DNA of 64,000 nucleotides from Novosphingobium sp. ZN18A2 (GCF_036784765.1 NZ_CP136651.1:620001-684000), one strand, 5' to 3'. Positions 40,174-49,799 are shown, numbered from the stretch's first letter. Translations and numbers: made by a program. Notes: a model not told the origin generated them from the sequence alone.

Positions 40174-41553
40174 TTGATCCCCGGCGAGCGTCCGCGCGTG
40201 CAAGCGCCCGCCAGCGCGGCGCGAGATGTAACGGCGCTTGCGATTTTGGCCCTTCTGGCGGGCGGCGGCGGCGCTGCATACGGGCTGGTCAACCTTGCCA
40301 TCCAGCTTGCGGCGCTGCTGGTGCTGGCGATGAACGGGCGGGCCGTCGCCGCTTTCTTTACGAGCGCCCCCAGGCCTCTGGTCGCGCTTTGCGCGGCGTC
40401 GCTGGCATTGCCGCTGGTGCAACTGGTTCCGCTTCCTCCCGCGGTGTGGAGCGCGCTACCGGGGCGCGACCTCGTCAGTGCATCGCTCCGGGCAGCGACA
40501 CCCGGGGCTGCGGGCAGCGCGGGCTGGTTCCACTGGACGGTCGATTCCGCGCGCACGACGGTCGCTTTCGCGGGACTGCTGGCGCCTTTCACGGTGATCG
40601 CGGTGGGCTGGGGCCTGCACCGGCGCGATCTGGCGCGGCTCGCTTGGATGGTGGTCGCGCTGGGCATGGTCGATCTTGTGGTCGGGGCCGTGCAGGTCGT
40701 GTCGGACGCCGGCGTGCCCTATCCGGAAAACCCGATGCCGGGCGTTCTTTTCGGAACGTTCGCCAACCGCAATTCAACGGGGTTGCTGCTCGATTGCGCG
40801 ATCGTGCTGCTTTCGGTTCTGCCCGCCGGGGCGCTTGCGAAGGGCGGCAGGCTGGCCATCGGCGCCATGCTCGCGCTCGGCGTGGTGCTGACCCAGTCAC
40901 GTTCCGCCATGGCACTGCTGGTCGCGGTTGTGGTTTTCGCCGGGCTTTCGAACGTGGTCTTGGGCAACAATGGTAATGCGCCAACGCAGCTGCGCCCGAA
41001 ACGGGTGGCGGCCATCGCGGCGGGCATCGTGGTGGCGGCCGCAGGTTTGGGCGCGATGAGCCAGGCCGCCGGGCTGTTCGAAGGCACGCGGATAGAGACC
41101 AGCCTTGCCCGCTTTCACGGCGCGGCATCCCATCCGCGCGCCGCGATCTGGGAAGACGGCGCGTTCGTGGCCCGTCGCTATTGGCCGGTTGGCGTGGGCA
41201 TGGGCAACTTCGACGATGTTTTCCAGATCGACGAATCGCTGGAAACGCTCAAGCCGCGCGTCGCCGGACGCGCGCACAACGATTACCTTGAAATCGCGAT
41301 CGAAGCAGGGGCTTTCGGGCTGGCGCTGGTGGCGTCGTGGATGGCCTTCCTGCTGCTCGCGGTATGGAAAGCGCGATTTTCGATAGAGCGCCGGATGGCC
41401 TGGACCGGGGCGGCGGTGCTGGGGGCGATCGCCGCGCAATCGCTGCTGGATTATCCCTTGCGCAACCAGACGATGCTTTGCGTGGCGGCAATTGCCGTGC
41501 TGCTGCTTTTGCGCATGGGAGCCACGCCCCGCAATAAAAGCGGTCCGACATGA
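40174..41553 (+). CDS. O-antigen ligase/polymerase family membrane protein
   Basis: A 459-residue protein with about 12 transmembrane helices. The Wzy_C signature is clear: VLFGTFANRNSTGLLLD, LTQSRSAMALLVAVV, RRYWPVGVGMGNFDDVFQ and the catalytic-loop-like GRAHNDYLEIAIEAGAFGL. It could polymerise EPS, ligate O-antigen, or act beside the Wzy-like protein at 26750. The likely start is TTG at 40174; a GTG at 40198 is an alternative. Its stop overlaps the next gene by four bases. Such ligase plus helical-repeat pairs are common next to the priming transferase in sphingomonad EPS loci. Confidence 0.83.
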   Translation: MIPGERPRVQAPASAARDVTALAILALLAGGGGAAYGLVNLAIQLAALLVLAMNGRAVAAFFTSAPRPLVALCAASLALPLVQLVPLPPAVWSALPGRDLVSASLRAATPGAAGSAGWFHWTVDSARTTVAFAGLLAPFTVIAVGWGLHRRDLARLAWMVVALGMVDLVVGAVQVVSDAGVPYPENPMPGVLFGTFANRNSTGLLLDCAIVLLSVLPAGALAKGGRLAIGAMLALGVVLTQSRSAMALLVAVVVFAGLSNVVLGNNGNAPTQLRPKRVAAIAAGIVVAAAGLGAMSQAAGLFEGTRIETSLARFHGAASHPRAAIWEDGAFVARRYWPVGVGMGNFDDVFQIDESLETLKPRVAGRAHNDYLEIAIEAGAFGLALVASWMAFLLLAVWKARFSIERRMAWTGAAVLGAIAAQSLLDYPLRNQTMLCVAAIAVLLLLRMGATPRNKSGPT

Positions 41554-42233
41554 TCCGTGCGGCGTGGATCGCGATGCTCGCCGCAATCGCCGTTGTCGTT
41601 ACCGGCTTTGAGCTGGACCGGCAGGCGCGGTTCGATGACGCCTTCGTGCGCTTCGTGCCCGCGCCGTTCCGCACTTTCGCGCTGCAGAGGAAAGTCCTCG
41701 CCGAAGTGCGGGAGGATGATGCCGATGCCGCGCTGGCCGATGCGATTTCGCTGGTCAGGCGCCGCCCCATGCCGGCGCAGGGGTTGACGCTGCTCGCCAT
41801 GGCGCGCGCGCGGCAGGGGGAAGGGGCCGTCGCGCGCGATACCGTCCTTCTGGCCGGGACGCGCGGCTGGCGGTCGCTGGGCGCGCAAGTCGCCGTTTTC
41901 GGGATGGCGCTGGATGCGGGGGACCATGACGCGGCGGCCAGCCGGCTCGCGGCCCTGTGGGTGCTCGATCCCGACCGCGCCCGACCGGTTTCGCTGACCG
42001 CGCAACTGATCGCGTCACCAGAAGGCCGCATGGCCTTCGCGCAGGTGCTTGCGCGCGGCAAGCGTTGGCCGGACGGCGCGATCCGCGCCTTGCATGGCCA
42101 CGTGCCGCCGGGCGAACTGGCGGATCTTGTGGGCCAGGCGATCGCGGCGGGCGCCCTGTTCGATTGCGGCGCGCTTGCCGCGTCGGGTTATGACGCAGCG
42201 GGACAGCGCCCGGTGAAATGCGCAAGCGATTGA
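41550..42233 (+). CDS. Hypothetical membrane-anchored helical-repeat protein
   Basis: A 227-residue protein with an N-terminal anchor or signal (AAWIAMLAAIAVVVTGFEL, about residues 4-22) and an all-alpha, Ala/Arg-rich remainder that looks like degenerate TPR or Sel1-type repeats, for example ADAISLVRRRPMPAQGLTLLAMARARQGEG and FGMALDAGDHDAAASRLAALWVLDP. There are two Cys near the end (FDCGALAASG and PVKCASD). It is translationally coupled to the ligase-like gene (ATGA), so a role in EPS assembly or secretion is likely. The exact function is unknown. Confidence 0.7.
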   Translation: MIRAAWIAMLAAIAVVVTGFELDRQARFDDAFVRFVPAPFRTFALQRKVLAEVREDDADAALADAISLVRRRPMPAQGLTLLAMARARQGEGAVARDTVLLAGTRGWRSLGAQVAVFGMALDAGDHDAAASRLAALWVLDPDRARPVSLTAQLIASPEGRMAFAQVLARGKRWPDGAIRALHGHVPPGELADLVGQAIAAGALFDCGALAASGYDAAGQRPVKCASD

Positions 42234-42308
42234 TGTCGCGAGACGGACGTGCGGTATCGATTGGAAAGTGCCGTTTGCAGGCCGGCATTGGGTGAATCCC
42301 CACGCCGC

Positions 42309-43832
42309 CTAGAACGCGCGATCGTGAACGATAACCTTCATCGTCGCGGCGACGATCCGCAGGTCGCGCCAGATGGTCCATCCGTCCAGGTATTCGAGAT
42401 CGGCCTGAAGGCGGTCCGCAAGATCGGTTTCGCTCTCCGTCGCGCCGCGCAGCCCGCGGATCTGCGCCAGTCCGGTCAGTCCGGGTTTTAGCGAGTGGCG
42501 CAGCCAATACCGCTGGTCCACTTCCCAGAATTTCTTTTCGCCGGCCGTCGATCCGATGGCGTGCGGACGCGGGCCGACAATGCTCATCTCACCGCGCAGC
42601 ACGTTGAACAGTTGCGGCAGTTCGTCGATGCTGGTGCGGCGGATGAACGCGCCGATCCGCGTGATCCTGTCATCGTCCCGGCTGGCCGACCGCGCGCCTT
42701 CGGTATCGAGCCGTTCGACCCGCATCGAGCGGAACTTGAAGATCGGGAAGAAGCAGTTGTTCCGCCCGGTGCGCAACTGGACGAAGAACGCCGGGCCGCC
42801 ATCCTCGATCCGGATCAGCGCGGCCACGATCAGCAACAGCGGCGAAAGCGCCAGCAAGGCCGCGGCGGCAAGCACGATGTCGAATACGCGCTTGGTGGCG
42901 CGCGCCTGCATCCCAAGCGGCCCGCTGGAAACCACAAGCGTTCCGTAATCGGCGCCGCGCCGCGCGCCCAATGCGCCCAGCGCCAACACATCGGGCTCAA
43001 CGATTTCGCCCTGCACGTTGGCGCACTTGAACACCAGCGCCCAGTCCCCGCGCCGATGCGCGGGGCAGGTTACCAGCACGCGGTCCATGTTGGCCATGAA
43101 CAGGCCGATCCGGTTCAGCATGTGCGGATCGTGCAGGTTCGGCGCCAGCTTGTGCCGGCGGGCATCGACGTGGAAGGCATGGGGAACGCGAATGGCCTGC
43201 CCCCCGTCGTTCAGCACCAGCATGTTGGCCGCCGTGGCGCCCACGCGCGCCGTCACGATCCTGCGGAACCACACGCGCGACTGCGCCAGAAGCACGGCCG
43301 ACGCGCCAAGGCCCAGCGCGAAAGTCGCGCGTGAGAACGCCACCGATGCCTTGGCGAAAAACAGCGTGACGAGAGCGAACATGGCCGCCGCCAACAGCGC
43401 AAGCAGCGCGCGCGACTGGCCGATGCGCAACCGGGTAAGCGCGGCCACCGAATAGGTACGCAGGCCGATTGCGGCGGTCCAGTACAGCGGCAAAAGCAGT
43501 TGGGCCTGCAACATTGCGGCATTCGCAAGGGGATCGCCGAAATAGAGCAGTCCCGTGACCGCGAAGGCGGCGGCGATCATCGCTCCATCGATCAGGATCT
43601 GGAGCAGGTAAAGCTGAAGCCGCCTGCGTTCCAGCGATGGGGCAAGCGGAAGCACAAGGCGTTCCCGCAATGCCGGACCGGATTCAACCTCAGACAGGGT
43701 ATCAGGGGCGGGCAGGGCATCTTCGGCAGGTCCGGCACTGGCCGACGCGCAGTCCGCCCCTGCCGGTTCGCTGTCCGGAAACGGAAGTCTTGCGGGTTGC
43801 AGCCATTGCCCGGCCGCCTCTTCCATTCGCAA
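42309..43832 (-). CDS. Polyprenyl-phosphate glycosylphosphotransferase (EPS initiation)
   Basis: A 507-residue priming enzyme that moves a sugar-1-phosphate from its UDP carrier to undecaprenyl phosphate. The N-terminal half has about four membrane helices and a CoA-binding-like domain. The catalytic bacterial sugar transferase domain begins KRVFDIVLAAAALLALSPLLLIVAALI (about residue 308), then FKFRSMRVERLD, TSIDELPQLFNVLRGEMSIVGPRPHA and LKPGLTGLAQIRG, the full signature. The length and architecture fit WbaP/GumD/PssY-like enzymes. The donor is probably UDP-glucose, from galU at 53.5 kb, but galactose cannot be excluded. Confidence 0.93.
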   Translation of the reverse strand: MRMEEAAGQWLQPARLPFPDSEPAGADCASASAGPAEDALPAPDTLSEVESGPALRERLVLPLAPSLERRRLQLYLLQILIDGAMIAAAFAVTGLLYFGDPLANAAMLQAQLLLPLYWTAAIGLRTYSVAALTRLRIGQSRALLALLAAAMFALVTLFFAKASVAFSRATFALGLGASAVLLAQSRVWFRRIVTARVGATAANMLVLNDGGQAIRVPHAFHVDARRHKLAPNLHDPHMLNRIGLFMANMDRVLVTCPAHRRGDWALVFKCANVQGEIVEPDVLALGALGARRGADYGTLVVSSGPLGMQARATKRVFDIVLAAAALLALSPLLLIVAALIRIEDGGPAFFVQLRTGRNNCFFPIFKFRSMRVERLDTEGARSASRDDDRITRIGAFIRRTSIDELPQLFNVLRGEMSIVGPRPHAIGSTAGEKKFWEVDQRYWLRHSLKPGLTGLAQIRGLRGATESETDLADRLQADLEYLDGWTIWRDLRIVAATMKVIVHDRAF

Positions 43833-43908
43833 CGCCTTCTCCGCGACCGTTATTCTTGCGTTGACTGCGTTTCTATAATGGTCGTGCGGCTAAGTAAAAG
43901 AACGTAAC

Positions 43909-43922
43909 GCCAATTAATTGGC
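43909..43922. promoter_or_regulatory. 14-base perfect palindrome upstream of the EPS-priming gene
   Basis: GCCAATTAATTGGC is its own reverse complement and lies 77-90 bases before the start of the priming transferase gene. Two copies of CTATAATGG (43873-43881 and 43923-43931) flank the region at a 50-base interval. The block is AT-rich inside GC-rich DNA. An operator for a dimeric regulator of EPS initiation is the simplest reading. holA ends at 43966 on the same strand and has no clear terminator before it. Confidence 0.4.
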
Positions 43923-43965
43923 CTATAATGGACCTGTTTCGCGACTTTCTCTTGGACGCAGGGCT

Positions 43966-44976
43966 TTATCGTGCGGCGGCGCGCGCGATTTCAGCCAACC
44001 CCTGCGCCAGCAGAAGCTCCCCGTTCCTGTTGTCCGCCATCAGGCCGCGATGGAGCGTTACCAGCCGGTCCACCAGCCGTTCCAGCTTGCGCCCGCGCCA
44101 GCGCCGCAACTGGTTTTCAAGGTCGCGCTTGTCGCGGAAGAACACCCGTTCCTGCTCAAGAAAAGCGGCAATGTCCGTGCGTCGCCCCAGCTTTCCGGCA
44201 AGTTGCGAAAGCTGCGCGGCGCGGCGTTCGAACGCCAGCAAAAGGCCCACCGGGTTGATCGAAAGTTCGCGCATCCGGGCCAGTTCGCCCGATAGCCCGC
44301 CCAGCTCGCCGCCCAGCACGGTGTTGACCAGCGGCATGAAGCCGTCGTCCTCGCTCACCGCGCCGATAGCATCGAGCGCTTGCGCGTCGGCGGAGCGCGG
44401 CGCCTGGGGGCTGGCGTCGAGATAGAGCGCAAGTTTTTCGACCTCGCTTTTCGCCATGCGCGTGTCGAGCGCGGTTGAGCGGGCGATGCGTTCGGCCACG
44501 TCTTCGCCGATCCGCACGCCCGCCGCGTCGGCCATGCCGCGCACCGCCGATGCGACAGAGCGCAGGTCTGGTGGATGGAACATCGCGACAAGCGCATCGT
44601 CGCGCTTTTCCAGCAGCTTGGCGATGCGCGACTTGTCGGTTGCCGATGTCGCGACGATCAGCACGGGCCAGCCGTCCACCGCATCGTCGATCAGGTTGGC
44701 GACGGCATCGTGCGCCTCGTCACCGCTTGTGCGCACGTGGATCTGGCGCCGGTCCCCGAAAAGAGACACGCTGCGCGCCTCGTCCGCCAGCAGGGCCGGA
44801 TCCCTGCGCAGGTCGCTTCCCGCGATTTCCACCTTTTCGGCATCGCCCAGCAGCGCCGAAATGCGCGCGGCGGCATCGCTCGCCCCGGCTTCGTCAGGTC
44901 CGCAGAAATAGAATACGCGCGCTTCCCTGGCCGCGCGCTGCGCCGTGGCGGCAAAGTTGCGCTGCGTCGCCTTCAT
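43966..44976 (-). CDS. holA: DNA polymerase III subunit delta
   Basis: HolA is the clamp-loader subunit that opens the beta sliding clamp. The 336-residue length is normal. Recognisable features are the FYFCGPDEAGASDAAARIS start, FGDRRQIHVRTSGDEAHDAVANLID, the AERIARSTALDTRMAKSEVEKLALYL segment in domain II and the C-terminal helical domain with LERLVDRLVTLHRGLMADN. It lies eight bases behind lptE in the widespread arrangement leuS-lptE-holA, which supports the call, since delta is weakly conserved. Confidence 0.92.
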   Translation of the reverse strand: MKATQRNFAATAQRAAREARVFYFCGPDEAGASDAAARISALLGDAEKVEIAGSDLRRDPALLADEARSVSLFGDRRQIHVRTSGDEAHDAVANLIDDAVDGWPVLIVATSATDKSRIAKLLEKRDDALVAMFHPPDLRSVASAVRGMADAAGVRIGEDVAERIARSTALDTRMAKSEVEKLALYLDASPQAPRSADAQALDAIGAVSEDDGFMPLVNTVLGGELGGLSGELARMRELSINPVGLLLAFERRAAQLSQLAGKLGRRTDIAAFLEQERVFFRDKRDLENQLRRWRGRKLERLVDRLVTLHRGLMADNRNGELLLAQGLAEIARAAAR

Positions 44977-44984
44977 CGGCGCGG

Positions 44985-45485
44985 TCAGCCGCTTTCGCGC
45001 AAGCGCAGCGCAACGCGGGTGACGATCTGGTCGGCAACGTCGCGCGTCAGGTTTTCAAGCGCGGTCTGTTCGGCGGCGATCACTGCATATTCGCTCGACA
45101 CAACGTCGATGCCCGCGTCGGACCCGGCCGTGGCGTCGAGCACGATCTTGCCGCTTTCCAGGTCGACCAGCTGGTAACGTGCGCGCAGCGTGCGCCGTTC
45201 GCGCGTGACGGTATCGTCCGAAAGCAGGCCCATGCCTTCCAGCTTGTCGTCCAGCCGCACGTCGAGCCGGTAGCGCGGCGATGCCTGCCCGCCCGCGCCC
45301 AGCCGGTCCGACAGCGCATTGCGCATCAGCCAGCCGGACTGTCCCTCGATCGGGGAAACCTCCACCGCCGCAATGCCGCGCGCAACCTTGCCGCTGCCGC
45401 CACCGGCATACATCGGCTGAAGCCCGCAGGCCGCCAGCGGCAGCGCAAGCGAAGCCGCCGCAAGAAGGGCGCCGCGACGTATCAC
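44985..45485 (-). CDS. lptE: LPS assembly lipoprotein LptE
   Basis: LptE plugs and supports the LptD beta-barrel for lipopolysaccharide insertion in the outer membrane. The 166-residue protein has a lipoprotein signal ending [15 protein letters not shown] (acylated Cys at about residue 20), then the LptE fold with [15 protein letters not shown] and [20 protein letters not shown]. The start is a GTG at 45485 overlapping the leuS stop (GTGA). The assignment rests on the lipobox, size and the conserved leuS-lptE-holA order. Confidence 0.9.
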   Translation of the reverse strand: MIRRGALLAAASLALPLAACGLQPMYAGGGSGKVARGIAAVEVSPIEGQSGWLMRNALSDRLGAGGQASPRYRLDVRLDDKLEGMGLLSDDTVTRERRTLRARYQLVDLESGKIVLDATAGSDAGIDVVSSEYAVIAAEQTALENLTRDVADQIVTRVALRLRESG

Positions 45486-48034
45486 GCGACGAGGTTTACC
45501 AGCCGGTCGGGCACGACGATCACTTTCCTCACTTCCGCTCCGTCCAGCGCACGCTGCACCTTGTCGCTGGCAAGGGCAAGCGACTCCAGTTCCTCGCGCG
45601 GGGTGCCCTTGGCCACGGTCAGCGTGTCGCGCAGTTTGCCCTTTACCTGAACGGCCACGGTCACTTCGTCTTCCACCAGCAGCGCGGGATCGACCTGCGG
45701 CCACGCCGCATCGGCGATCAGTCCGCTTTCGCCGAAGGCGGCCCAGGCTTCTTCGGCAAGGTGCGGCATCATCGGCGATACCAGCAACAGCAGCGCGCGG
45801 ATCGCCTCGTTGCGGCTGGCGGAAGGTTTTGCCTTTTCCACCGCGCTTGCCAGTTCGTAGATACGCGCGACGGCCTTGTTGAAGCCCAGCGCCTCTATTT
45901 CCTCGCCCACGGCGGCAACGGCCTGGTCGCGCTTGCGGTCAAGCGCCTTGTCCCGAATTGCATCAGGGCCGCTCGCATCGCCCTCGTATTGGCCGAACAG
46001 GCGCCACAGCCGCTGCACGAAGCGCGCGCAGCCCTCTATGCCGGATTCGGACCACGGCAGGTCACGCTCGGGCGGGCTGTCGGAAAGCATGAACCAGCGG
46101 ATCGCGTCGGCGCCATAGGTTTCCACGATCTCGTCCGGGTCGACCACGTTCTTCTTCGACTTGGACATCTTGATGACCTTGCCGATGGTCACCGGCTTGC
46201 CATCCTCGATCAGTGTCGCGCCATCGGCGGTGCGCTCAACCTCACCGGGGCCATAGAAGGTTTCGCGGCTGCCCAGCTTGCGCGAATAGGTCTCGTGCGT
46301 GACCATCCCTTGCGTGAACAGGCTGGCAAACGGCTCCTTCACGTCGATCATCCCGATGTGGGCCAGCGCGCGCGTCCAGAAGCGGGCATAGAGCAAGTGC
46401 AGGATCGCGTGTTCGATCCCGCCGATATACTGTTCGACCGGCATCCACTGCCGGATGGCTTCCGGATCGAACGGCCGGTCCGCCGGCTGGCTGGCAAAGC
46501 GCAGGAAGTACCAGCTCGAATCGACGAAAGTGTCCAGCGTGTCTGTCTCGCGAACCGCCGCCTTGCCGCATTTCGGGCAATCGGTGTGCTTCCACGTCGC
46601 GTGGCGCACCAGCGGGTTGCCCGGCGTCTGGAAATCGACGTCTTCGGGCAGCACGACCGGCAACTGGTCCTTGGGCACCGGCACCACGCCGCAGGCCTCG
46701 CAATGGATGAAGGGGATCGGGGTGCCCCAGTAACGCTGGCGCGAAACGCCCCAGTCGCGCAGGCGCCACACGGTCTTGCCTTCGCCCCAGCCGCCCGCTT
46801 CGGCGCGGGAAATGACCTCGGCCTTGGCGTCGGCCACGCCCATGCCGGAAAGGAAGTCCGAATTCACCACCACGCCGTCGCCCGCTTCGGCCTCTCCGGC
46901 AAACGGCTTGTCGGCATCCGCCGGGTCGGCGGCGACAACGCGCAGGATCGGCAACTCGTATTTGGTGGCGAACTCGAAGTCGCGCTGGTCGTGTCCCGGC
47001 ACCGCCATGATCGCGCCGGTGCCATAGTCCATCAACACGAAGTTCGCGATGTAAACGGGCAGGTCCGCCCCGGTGAACGGGTGCTTCGCGGTAAGCCCCG
47101 TGTCGAAGCCCAGCTTTTCCGCCGTCTCCACTTCGGCCGCGGTCGTGCCGCCCTGCTTGCACAGCTTTATGAAGTCGCGCGCCTTGGCGCTTGTCAGCGC
47201 GACGGTCTGCGCGACGGGGTGATCGGCGGCGACGGCCACGAAGCTGGCACCGAAAATGGTGTCCGGCCGGGTGGTATAGACATCCAGGCTTTCACCGTCG
47301 GACAGCGTGAAGGCGAATTGCAGGCCCTGCGACTTGCCGATCCAGTTTTCCTGCATCAGCCGCACCTTTTCGGGCCACTTGTCGAGCGAACCCAGCCCGG
47401 CAAGCAGGTCTTCCGCGAAATCGGTGATCTTCAGGAACCACTGGTTCAGCTTGCGCTTTTCCACCGGCGCGCCCGATCGCCAGCCCTTGCCGTCGATCAC
47501 CTGTTCGTTGGCCAGCACGGTCTGGTCCACCGGATCCCAGTTGACCGCCGATTCCTTGCGATAGACCAGCCCGGCTTCGTACAGGTCGATGAACAGCGCC
47601 TGTTCGTGGCCGTAGTAATCCGGCTCGCACGTCGCCAGTTCGCGGCTCCAGTCAAGCGCGAAGCCCAGCCGCTTCAGTTGCGCCTTCATGTTGGCGATGT
47701 TGTCGCGCGTCCAGCCGCCGGGGTGCACGCCCTTTTCCATCGCGGCGTTTTCGGCGGGCATCCCGAAGGCGTCCCAGCCCATCGGGTGCAGAACCTCGAA
47801 CCCCTTCATCCGCTTGTAGCGCGCCAGCACGTCGCCCATCGTGTAGTTGCGCACGTGGCCGATGTGGATGCGCCCCGATGGATAGGGAAACATCTCCAGC
47901 ACATAGGAGCGCGGGCGGGCGGACGAATCGTCGGCGCGGAAGCTCTGCGCCTCGTCCCAGGCCTTCTGCCAGCGCGTATCGGCGCTGGCGGGATCGAAGC
48001 GGGCCGGTTCGGTGCGGATGGGTTCTGTGCTCAT
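45482..48034 (-). CDS. leuS: Leucyl-tRNA synthetase
   Basis: Charges tRNA-Leu with leucine. The 850-residue protein has the class I motifs: HIGH-type [18 protein letters not shown] (about residues 42-59) and [15 protein letters not shown] near residue 620, with the editing domain between, including [16 protein letters not shown]. The [11 protein letters not shown] segment is typical. The start [15 protein letters not shown] at 48034 is preferred; 17 further open codons upstream are not conserved. lptE and holA follow on the same strand. Confidence 0.98.
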   Translation of the reverse strand: MSTEPIRTEPARFDPASADTRWQKAWDEAQSFRADDSSARPRSYVLEMFPYPSGRIHIGHVRNYTMGDVLARYKRMKGFEVLHPMGWDAFGMPAENAAMEKGVHPGGWTRDNIANMKAQLKRLGFALDWSRELATCEPDYYGHEQALFIDLYEAGLVYRKESAVNWDPVDQTVLANEQVIDGKGWRSGAPVEKRKLNQWFLKITDFAEDLLAGLGSLDKWPEKVRLMQENWIGKSQGLQFAFTLSDGESLDVYTTRPDTIFGASFVAVAADHPVAQTVALTSAKARDFIKLCKQGGTTAAEVETAEKLGFDTGLTAKHPFTGADLPVYIANFVLMDYGTGAIMAVPGHDQRDFEFATKYELPILRVVAADPADADKPFAGEAEAGDGVVVNSDFLSGMGVADAKAEVISRAEAGGWGEGKTVWRLRDWGVSRQRYWGTPIPFIHCEACGVVPVPKDQLPVVLPEDVDFQTPGNPLVRHATWKHTDCPKCGKAAVRETDTLDTFVDSSWYFLRFASQPADRPFDPEAIRQWMPVEQYIGGIEHAILHLLYARFWTRALAHIGMIDVKEPFASLFTQGMVTHETYSRKLGSRETFYGPGEVERTADGATLIEDGKPVTIGKVIKMSKSKKNVVDPDEIVETYGADAIRWFMLSDSPPERDLPWSESGIEGCARFVQRLWRLFGQYEGDASGPDAIRDKALDRKRDQAVAAVGEEIEALGFNKAVARIYELASAVEKAKPSASRNEAIRALLLLVSPMMPHLAEEAWAAFGESGLIADAAWPQVDPALLVEDEVTVAVQVKGKLRDTLTVAKGTPREELESLALASDKVQRALDGAEVRKVIVVPDRLVNLVA

Positions 48035-48143
48035 GCGCGTCCCTCTAGCCGCTCGGCGCGGCTTGTCGAGGGGGCGCGCGGCCAATCATGCGGCAGGACG
48101 CGCGGCGCGGGGGTGCGCCGCGCGGGCTGTCCGGGCCGCGCGG

Positions 48144-48608
48144 TCAGTTGGCGATCGTGCCGCGGCGCAGGTCGCGTGCCTTGGTCAGGATGATGTCTTC
48201 CAGCTTCTGCACCGTCGCGGCCTTCACAGGCGCATCCACCCAGGTGCCGTTCTGCTGCACCTGGCGGCTGGCCGCGACGCGCAGCGCGTCCGCCCGCAGG
48301 TCCTGGTCGAGGATCGATACCGTCACCTTGACCCGCTCGTTCGGGTCTTTGGGATTGGCATACCAGTCGGTCACGATCACGCCGCCGTTCGAATCGGTCT
48401 GCAGCAGCGGCATGAACGAAAGCGTTTCAAGGCTGGCGCGCCACAGGTAGGAATTGACGCCGATCGTGGTTACGCGCGCGGCGGCCAGATCGGCCTTCGG
48501 GCGGTCCTTGTGGCCGCAGCCCGCCACCAGAAGCAGCGCACTGCCAAGCATGATGCCGCGGGCGACGAGGTTCAGGGGCCGGCGGTCGGTGCTCGCGCTG
48601 GTTGTCAC
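48144..48608 (-). CDS. DUF3576 lipoprotein
   Basis: A 154-residue protein of the alphaproteobacterial DUF3576 family, typically encoded just upstream of leuS. The lipoprotein signal MLGSALLLVAGC places the acylated Cys near residue 31. The conserved body contains TTIGVNSYLWRASLETLSFMPLLQTDSNGGVIVTDWY and the C-terminal VQKLEDIILTKARDLR. The function is unknown; the location suggests envelope biogenesis. The start is either a GTG at 48608 or the ATG at 48551; the GTG overlaps the stop of a small open frame upstream. Confidence 0.85.
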   Translation of the reverse strand: MTTSASTDRRPLNLVARGIMLGSALLLVAGCGHKDRPKADLAAARVTTIGVNSYLWRASLETLSFMPLLQTDSNGGVIVTDWYANPKDPNERVKVTVSILDQDLRADALRVAASRQVQQNGTWVDAPVKAATVQKLEDIILTKARDLRRGTIAN

Positions 48609-48820
48609 GGTGTCGTTCGTCCTTGCAATCTGGGCAGCTGGAACGCCGCCGGGCCAAATGTCCCGCGAAGCGACAGCCAAAGCGACAGCGGCCCGCCGGG
48701 ATAGCGGGCCTCTATCACCGCCTTGCGCCACGCCGCAAGCGGGTTGAATTTGCCGCAGATGGGTGCCCCGGCGGTGAACGCGCCATGAACCACCCCGCCG
48801 ATGTGTGGATATTGCGCCAC
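48605..48820 (-). CDS. Candidate small protein upstream of the DUF3576 gene
   Basis: A 71-codon frame from a GTG at 48820. Its stop overlaps the GTG start of the DUF3576 gene (GTGA), the same coupling seen at many true junctions in this window. Third-position GC is high and the central part, KFNPLAAWRKAVIEARY then LSLWLSLRG, looks protein-like. There is no good ribosome site at the GTG, and I do not recognise the family. It is the only plausible gene in the roughly 400 bases between the DUF3576 and surface-protein genes; the rest of that gap (48821-49007) shows nothing I can name. Confidence 0.35.
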   Translation of the reverse strand: MAQYPHIGGVVHGAFTAGAPICGKFNPLAAWRKAVIEARYPGGPLSLWLSLRGTFGPAAFQLPRLQGRTTP

Positions 48821-49007
48821 ACTTGTTTGACAAGATTCGAAAATTACGCGGCGGGGTGGCGCAAAGCGCGCGGGTGGCCTATGTGATTAACGGCAGGTTT
48901 TGCCGCTTTCCGAGTCTCTTGGACCTGTTCAGGTTTGGTTGATGGGGCTTGGCCAACAGGGTAACGGCATTCTGCATAGCCCGGATTCGGGCCGGAGGAT
49001 TGGGATT

Positions 49008-49799
49008 GTGACAGTGGGCACGTTCGGAAAAGACGGGAAAGGGCGCGGTTTTGGCCGTCGTCTGCGTCTTGCCGCGCTTGCCGGTGGCACGCTCGCATTG
49101 GGTGCCGTGGTCCTGCCTGCGGTGGGCAATGCCTTTTCCAGCGGATTCGAATCGCAACCGGTAAGCCTTGCGGCGCGCGGCGGCATCGGTTCGTTCACGC
49201 CCGCGTCGGTCGATCCGCGTCTGGTAAGCCAGATCACCGTGCGCGCCTTCACGCATCCGGGCATGTTCAAGTTCACCCCCGCGGGCGACAATGCCCGCCC
49301 CGACCGGTCGGTAACGGTGGCCGTGCGCGTCGATCCGGAAGCGGCGCGCGCCATTTCGGTCCGCAATGCGCTGGCCGGTGTCCCGACGGAACCCGGCGCC
49401 GCACCGGTCCGCATAGCGCCCACCGCCTATAGCCTGGGTGTCGCGCGCGGTTATGCCAGCTTCGCGATTGACGAGGGCAAGGACACCAAGCCGCTCAAGA
49501 ACGTCGCGATGCCGGATCTTTCGACCTACAAGCCGGGCAATGCCGTCGGCAGCGGCACGCCGTCGCGCTTTGCGCCCGCGATCGAGCTTGACGAGAAGAG
49601 CAACGCCGGTCGCGCGCCCCGCACGTTCGAGAACCAGGGCGATTACCAGGTTGATCTGGGCGGCAGCTATCGCCTGACGCGCAACCTGAAGGTTACGGCG
49701 GGCGTTCGCTACAGCTCCGATCGTGACCGGCTGGCCCCGCTGACAGACGGCACGCAGGACAGCCAGGCCGTTTACGTAGGAACCCAGTTCCGCTTCTGA
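49008..49799 (+). CDS. Hypothetical exported protein, possibly outer-membrane
   Basis: A 263-residue protein with a long twin-arginine-like basic start (RGFGRRLRLAALAGGTLALGAVVLPAVGNAF), indicating export. The C-terminal 60 residues read as beta-strands of a small barrel (GDYQVDLGGSYRLTRNLKVTAGVRYSS) and the chain ends YVGTQFRF, with the terminal Phe that the outer-membrane assembly machinery recognises. The middle resembles no family I know. The GTG at 49008 is preceded by GGAGG at nine bases, which fixes the start. No operon partner is evident. Confidence 0.7.
   Translation: MTVGTFGKDGKGRGFGRRLRLAALAGGTLALGAVVLPAVGNAFSSGFESQPVSLAARGGIGSFTPASVDPRLVSQITVRAFTHPGMFKFTPAGDNARPDRSVTVAVRVDPEAARAISVRNALAGVPTEPGAAPVRIAPTAYSLGVARGYASFAIDEGKDTKPLKNVAMPDLSTYKPGNAVGSGTPSRFAPAIELDEKSNAGRAPRTFENQGDYQVDLGGSYRLTRNLKVTAGVRYSSDRDRLAPLTDGTQDSQAVYVGTQFRF

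Noticed and set aside
43874..43929. Two TATAAT boxes as plus-strand promoters
   Set aside because: There is no plus-strand gene downstream (holA and the priming transferase are both on the minus strand) and no -35 element at correct spacing.
45281..48193. A 970-codon plus-strand open frame opposite leuS
   Set aside because: It is the antisense shadow of leuS, which has full class I synthetase motifs; the antisense product is His/Arg-rich and has no recognisable domain. High GC makes such long antisense frames common here.
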